Of a stretch of DNA of 64,000 nucleotides, positions 61,145 to 64,000 are shown piece by piece. Both the position numbers and the translations under genes were made by a program. Under the pieces are notes generated by a model that saw only the letters and a list, made by a program, of their open reading frames with translations, was not told the DNA's origin and did not search any database. The number at the start of each line of letters is the position of its first letter. Position 1 is the first letter of the stretch. Source of the stretch: Microbacterium lacticum (GTDB lineage Bacteria; Actinomycetota; Actinomycetes; Actinomycetales; Microbacteriaceae); NCBI RefSeq assembly GCF_006716815.1, contig NZ_VFPS01000003.1:186001-250000 (forward strand). The letters run 5' to 3'.

Positions 61145-62005
61145 ATGATCTCTCCCACCACCCGCAGACTGGCGATCACGGCCACCGTCACCGTCGCGCT
61201 GCTGCTCACGGGCTGCAGCACCACCCCTGCGGAGCCCGATGCCCCCGCGAGCACCGCGGCCGGGTTCGGGCATGTGCACGGCATCGTCGACGCCGGTGAC
61301 GGCACCGTGCTGCTGGGCACCCACACCGGCCTGTACACGCTGGGCGAGGACGGCACCGTCACCGGCCCGGTCGGTGGCATCGACCTGGACGCGATGGGAC
61401 TGACCGCTACCGGTGACACCCTCTACGCGTCCGGGCACCCCGGCCCGTCCACCCCGGCGGAGCTCGGCGCCCCCAACCTCGGCATCATCCGCAGCCTCGA
61501 CGCCGGCGCCTCGTGGGAACCGGTCGCGTTCACCGGGGAAGAGGACTTCCACGTCCTCACCGTCACCGGCGACGGCACCCTGTACGGGATCGGATCCTCC
61601 CGCCCGCTGCTGCGCACCAGCAGCGACGGCGGGCAGAGTTGGGCGGACGGTGCCGAGCTGCCCGCCGTCGACCTGGCCGCCGCGACCGACGGCACCCTGT
61701 ACGCCGCCACCCAGGACGGGCTGCAGCACAGCACCGACGGTGGCGCCACCTTCACCCCGGCGCCGGACGCGCCAGTGCTGTACCTGGTGGAGACCGACCC
61801 AACCGGTGGGGTGGTCGGAGTGGACACCGACGGGACGTTGCGACGCCTAGTCGGCACCGGCTGGGAGAACGTCGGCACCACCACGGGAACCGTCCAAGCC
61901 CTCGGGGTCACCGGGGACGGTGCGGTCGTCCTGGTCGATGACCGCGGCGTGGTCTGGATCCGCGACACCACCGCCACCGTTCTCATCCCGGCGGCAACAC
62001 CATGA
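61145..62005 (+). CDS. BNR-type lipoprotein of the F510_1955 family
   Basis: A 286-residue lipoprotein: signal with lipobox LLLTGC, then a beta-propeller made of BNR-like repeats ([57 protein letters not shown]). It begins after the anchor with [20 protein letters not shown], the F510_1955 pattern with its HVHG motif. Annotated as glycosylhydrolase-like in databases but often linked to copper loci; no catalytic residues can be assigned here. ATG at 61145 follows GGAAAGG. Confidence 0.82.
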   Translation: MISPTTRRLAITATVTVALLLTGCSTTPAEPDAPASTAAGFGHVHGIVDAGDGTVLLGTHTGLYTLGEDGTVTGPVGGIDLDAMGLTATGDTLYASGHPGPSTPAELGAPNLGIIRSLDAGASWEPVAFTGEEDFHVLTVTGDGTLYGIGSSRPLLRTSSDGGQSWADGAELPAVDLAAATDGTLYAATQDGLQHSTDGGATFTPAPDAPVLYLVETDPTGGVVGVDTDGTLRRLVGTGWENVGTTTGTVQALGVTGDGAVVLVDDRGVVWIRDTTATVLIPAATP

Positions 62006-62063
62006 CCCCCGTCATTCGCACCTGGCGCGACCCGAGCGGCCGCGGATCGGAAGGAGACCGACC

Positions 62064-64000
62064 ATGACCCCCACACCGGCACCCCCCGCGTGGGCGCACC
62101 GCACCACTGATGCCACCGTCGAGCAGTTGGCGGCGGTGGATGCGTGGTGGCGGGCGGCGAACTATCTGAGCATCGGCCAGATCTACCTGCAGGGTAACCC
62201 GCTGCTGCGCCACCGCCTCAGCCGGGACGATATCAAGCCGCGGCTGCTGGGCCATTGGGGCACCACCCCGGGCCTGAACTTCCTCTACGCCCACCTGAAC
62301 CGTGCCATCCGCGACCGCGACCTGAACACCCTGTACGTGACCGGGCCCGGGCACGGCGGACCCGGCATGGTCGCCAACGCCTACCTGGACGGCACCTACA
62401 CCGAACGCTACCCGGGCATCGACCGCACCGAAGAGGGGCTGCGGGCGTTGTTCCGGCAGTTCTCCTTCCCCGGCGGGATCCCCTCGCACGCGTCCCCGGA
62501 GACGCCGGGGTCGATCAACGAGGGCGGCGAGCTCGGCTACTCCCTGGTGCACGCCTACGGGGCGGCGTTCGACAACCCGGATCTGCTGGTCGCCTGTGTG
62601 ATCGGCGACGGGGAGGCGGAGACCGGGCCGTTGGCGACCGCGTGGCACGGCAACAAGTTCCTCAACCCCGCCGCGGACGGGGTGGTGCTGCCGATCCTGC
62701 ACCTGAACGGGTACAAGATCGCCAACCCGACGGTGCTGTCCCGCATCCCCGAGGACGAGCTGGTCGCGCTGCTGCGCGGCTACGGCCACGAGCCGTTCGT
62801 GGTCACCGTCGGCTTCGACGGCGAGGACCCGCGGGAGCCCCACGCCCGGTTCGCCGGCGTGCTGGACGAGGTGCTGGACCGGATCGCGGACATCAAGACC
62901 GCCGCGGCGGCCGGCACCCTGGAGGGCCGGCCGGCGTGGCCGGCGATCGTGCTGCGCAGCCCGAAAGGCTGGACCTGCCCGCCGGTGATCGACGGGCTCC
63001 CCGTGGAGGGCACCTGGCGGTCCCACCAGGTGCCGCTCGCCGAGGTCCGCGACAATCCCGAGCACCTGCGGATCCTCGAGGACTGGCTGGCGTCCTACCG
63101 CCCGCACGAGCTGTTCGACGTGATCGGCGCCCCACGCCCGACCACGGTCGCGATCGCCCCGGACGGGGATCGGCGGATGAGCGCGAACCCGGCCGGCAAC
63201 GGCGGACAACTCACCGTCCCGCTGCGGCTCCCGGACTTCCGCGAGCACGCCCACCCCGTCGACCCCGCCGCGCGCGGGGCGTCGACCGGCGAAGCGACCC
63301 GGACATTGGGGGATTGGCTGGCGGGGGTGATCCGGGACAACCCGGACAACTTCCGCATCTTCGGCCCGGACGAGACCGCCTCCAACCGACTCGCCCCACC
63401 CGTCTACCAGGCCACCGGCAAGCAGTGGAACGCGGCCGTGGAGCCCGTCGACGAGCACCTGGCCCCGACCGGGCGGGTGATGGAGGTGCTCAGCGAGCAC
63501 CAGTGCCAGGGCTGGCTCGAGGGCTACGTCCTGACCGGCCGACACGGCCTGTTCAACTGCTACGAGGCATTCACCCACATCGTCGACTCGATGTTCAACC
63601 AGCACGCCAAATGGCTCGAAGCGGCCCGGGAGGTGTCGTGGCGGGACCCGATCCCGAGCTTCAACTACCTGCTCTCCAGCCACGTCTGGCGGCAGGACCA
63701 CAACGGGTTCTCCCACCAGGACCCCGGGTTCATCGACCTCGCCCTGAACAAGAGCCCCGACATCGTCCGCGTCTACCTCCCGTTCGACGCGAACACACTG
63801 CTGTCCACCTACGACCACTGCCTCCGCTCCACCGGGTACCTCAACGTCGTCGTCGCCGGGAAGCAGCCCGCCCCGCAGTGGCTCACGATGGACGAGGCGA
63901 TCGAGCACTGCACCCGCGGGCTGGGCATCCTGCCGTGGGCGGGCACCGAAACCGAAGGCACCGAGCCGGATGTGGTGCTCGCCGCCGCCGGCGACGTCCC
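62064..64000 (+). CDS. xfp: Phosphoketolase (3' end outside window)
   Basis: ThDP-dependent xylulose-5-P/fructose-6-P phosphoketolase, giving acetyl-P plus a sugar phosphate. The first 645 residues are visible. Typical segments: [78 protein letters not shown] (ThDP motif), [37 protein letters not shown] and [26 protein letters not shown] precedes ATG 62064. The link to copper genes is unexplained; the enzyme would offer an acetyl-P/ATP bypass of iron-sulfur- or thiol-sensitive steps. Confidence 0.96.
   Translation, partial: MTPTPAPPAWAHRTTDATVEQLAAVDAWWRAANYLSIGQIYLQGNPLLRHRLSRDDIKPRLLGHWGTTPGLNFLYAHLNRAIRDRDLNTLYVTGPGHGGPGMVANAYLDGTYTERYPGIDRTEEGLRALFRQFSFPGGIPSHASPETPGSINEGGELGYSLVHAYGAAFDNPDLLVACVIGDGEAETGPLATAWHGNKFLNPAADGVVLPILHLNGYKIANPTVLSRIPEDELVALLRGYGHEPFVVTVGFDGEDPREPHARFAGVLDEVLDRIADIKTAAAAGTLEGRPAWPAIVLRSPKGWTCPPVIDGLPVEGTWRSHQVPLAEVRDNPEHLRILEDWLASYRPHELFDVIGAPRPTTVAIAPDGDRRMSANPAGNGGQLTVPLRLPDFREHAHPVDPAARGASTGEATRTLGDWLAGVIRDNPDNFRIFGPDETASNRLAPPVYQATGKQWNAAVEPVDEHLAPTGRVMEVLSEHQCQGWLEGYVLTGRHGLFNCYEAFTHIVDSMFNQHAKWLEAAREVSWRDPIPSFNYLLSSHVWRQDHNGFSHQDPGFIDLALNKSPDIVRVYLPFDANTLLSTYDHCLRSTGYLNVVVAGKQPAPQWLTMDEAIEHCTRGLGILPWAGTETEGTEPDVVLAAAGDV

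Overview
The window is high-GC DNA (roughly 70% in the backbone) with compact gene packing, GTG starts and an over-represented GGATGCC/GGCATCC 7-mer. Gene content fits an actinobacterium of the Microbacteriaceae, most likely Microbacterium or a close relative. No rRNA, tRNA or CRISPR array was found. Two blocks of core genome are interrupted by two insertion-sequence-rich islands.

Backbone block 1 (1-19.5 kb): the 5' part of a uracil-type NCS2 permease; a MurNAc recycling locus (murR-like regulator divergent from murQ-murP-mupG); de novo purine genes (purC, purD, purM, purF) interleaved with a secreted intradiol-dioxygenase-like protein, a PadR/DHA2 efflux pair, an SCP2-like protein, an MFS permease, DUF3073, a universal stress protein and a glycine-zipper small protein. 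A degenerate IS481 element (11.8-12.8 kb) cuts between the SCP2-like gene and the 3' stub of a membrane-protein gene.

Island A (19.5-30.1 kb), lower in GC and nearly devoid of the GGATGCC word, is the most unusual part. It carries a Thoeris-like set: a ThsB/MTH538-type TIR protein, a protein with two TIR-like domains, and a SLOG-family gene. Beside these are genes known from phage-type DNA base hypermodification: Nmad2 (directly behind the ThsB-like TIR gene), a 5-hmdU-DNA-kinase helical-domain protein, and a thymidylate-synthase-like/Nmad1 (DUF1599) fusion. The SLOG gene is split by an IS481-family element with an exact target duplication, and the synthase gene has one frameshift, so the system appears to be decaying in this strain. 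The island ends in a nested IS (ISL3 inside IS481).

Backbone block 2 (30.1-45.5 kb): PadR-DUF4097, a MerR/TipAS regulator, a SAP/Rho-N-like protein with topoisomerase IB, twin fluoride channels, a large RND pump, an ABM-domain membrane protein, a DEAD-box helicase, an Rv2578c-type radical SAM protein with a LexA-like box, a VanY-type carboxypeptidase and an acyl-CoA dehydrogenase.

Island B (45.5-64 kb) is a copper island: csoR, a copZ-like gene, copA, a His-rich YHS protein, lnt, two divergent DUF6153 genes sharing a CsoR-like site, a DUF305 lipoprotein, a BNR-type lipoprotein and phosphoketolase. Many other genes here (UbiB-like kinase, nuclease-like, hydrolase, FAD oxidoreductase, lgt, M23 peptidase) are truncated, frameshifted or IS-disrupted, whereas the metal-handling genes are intact.
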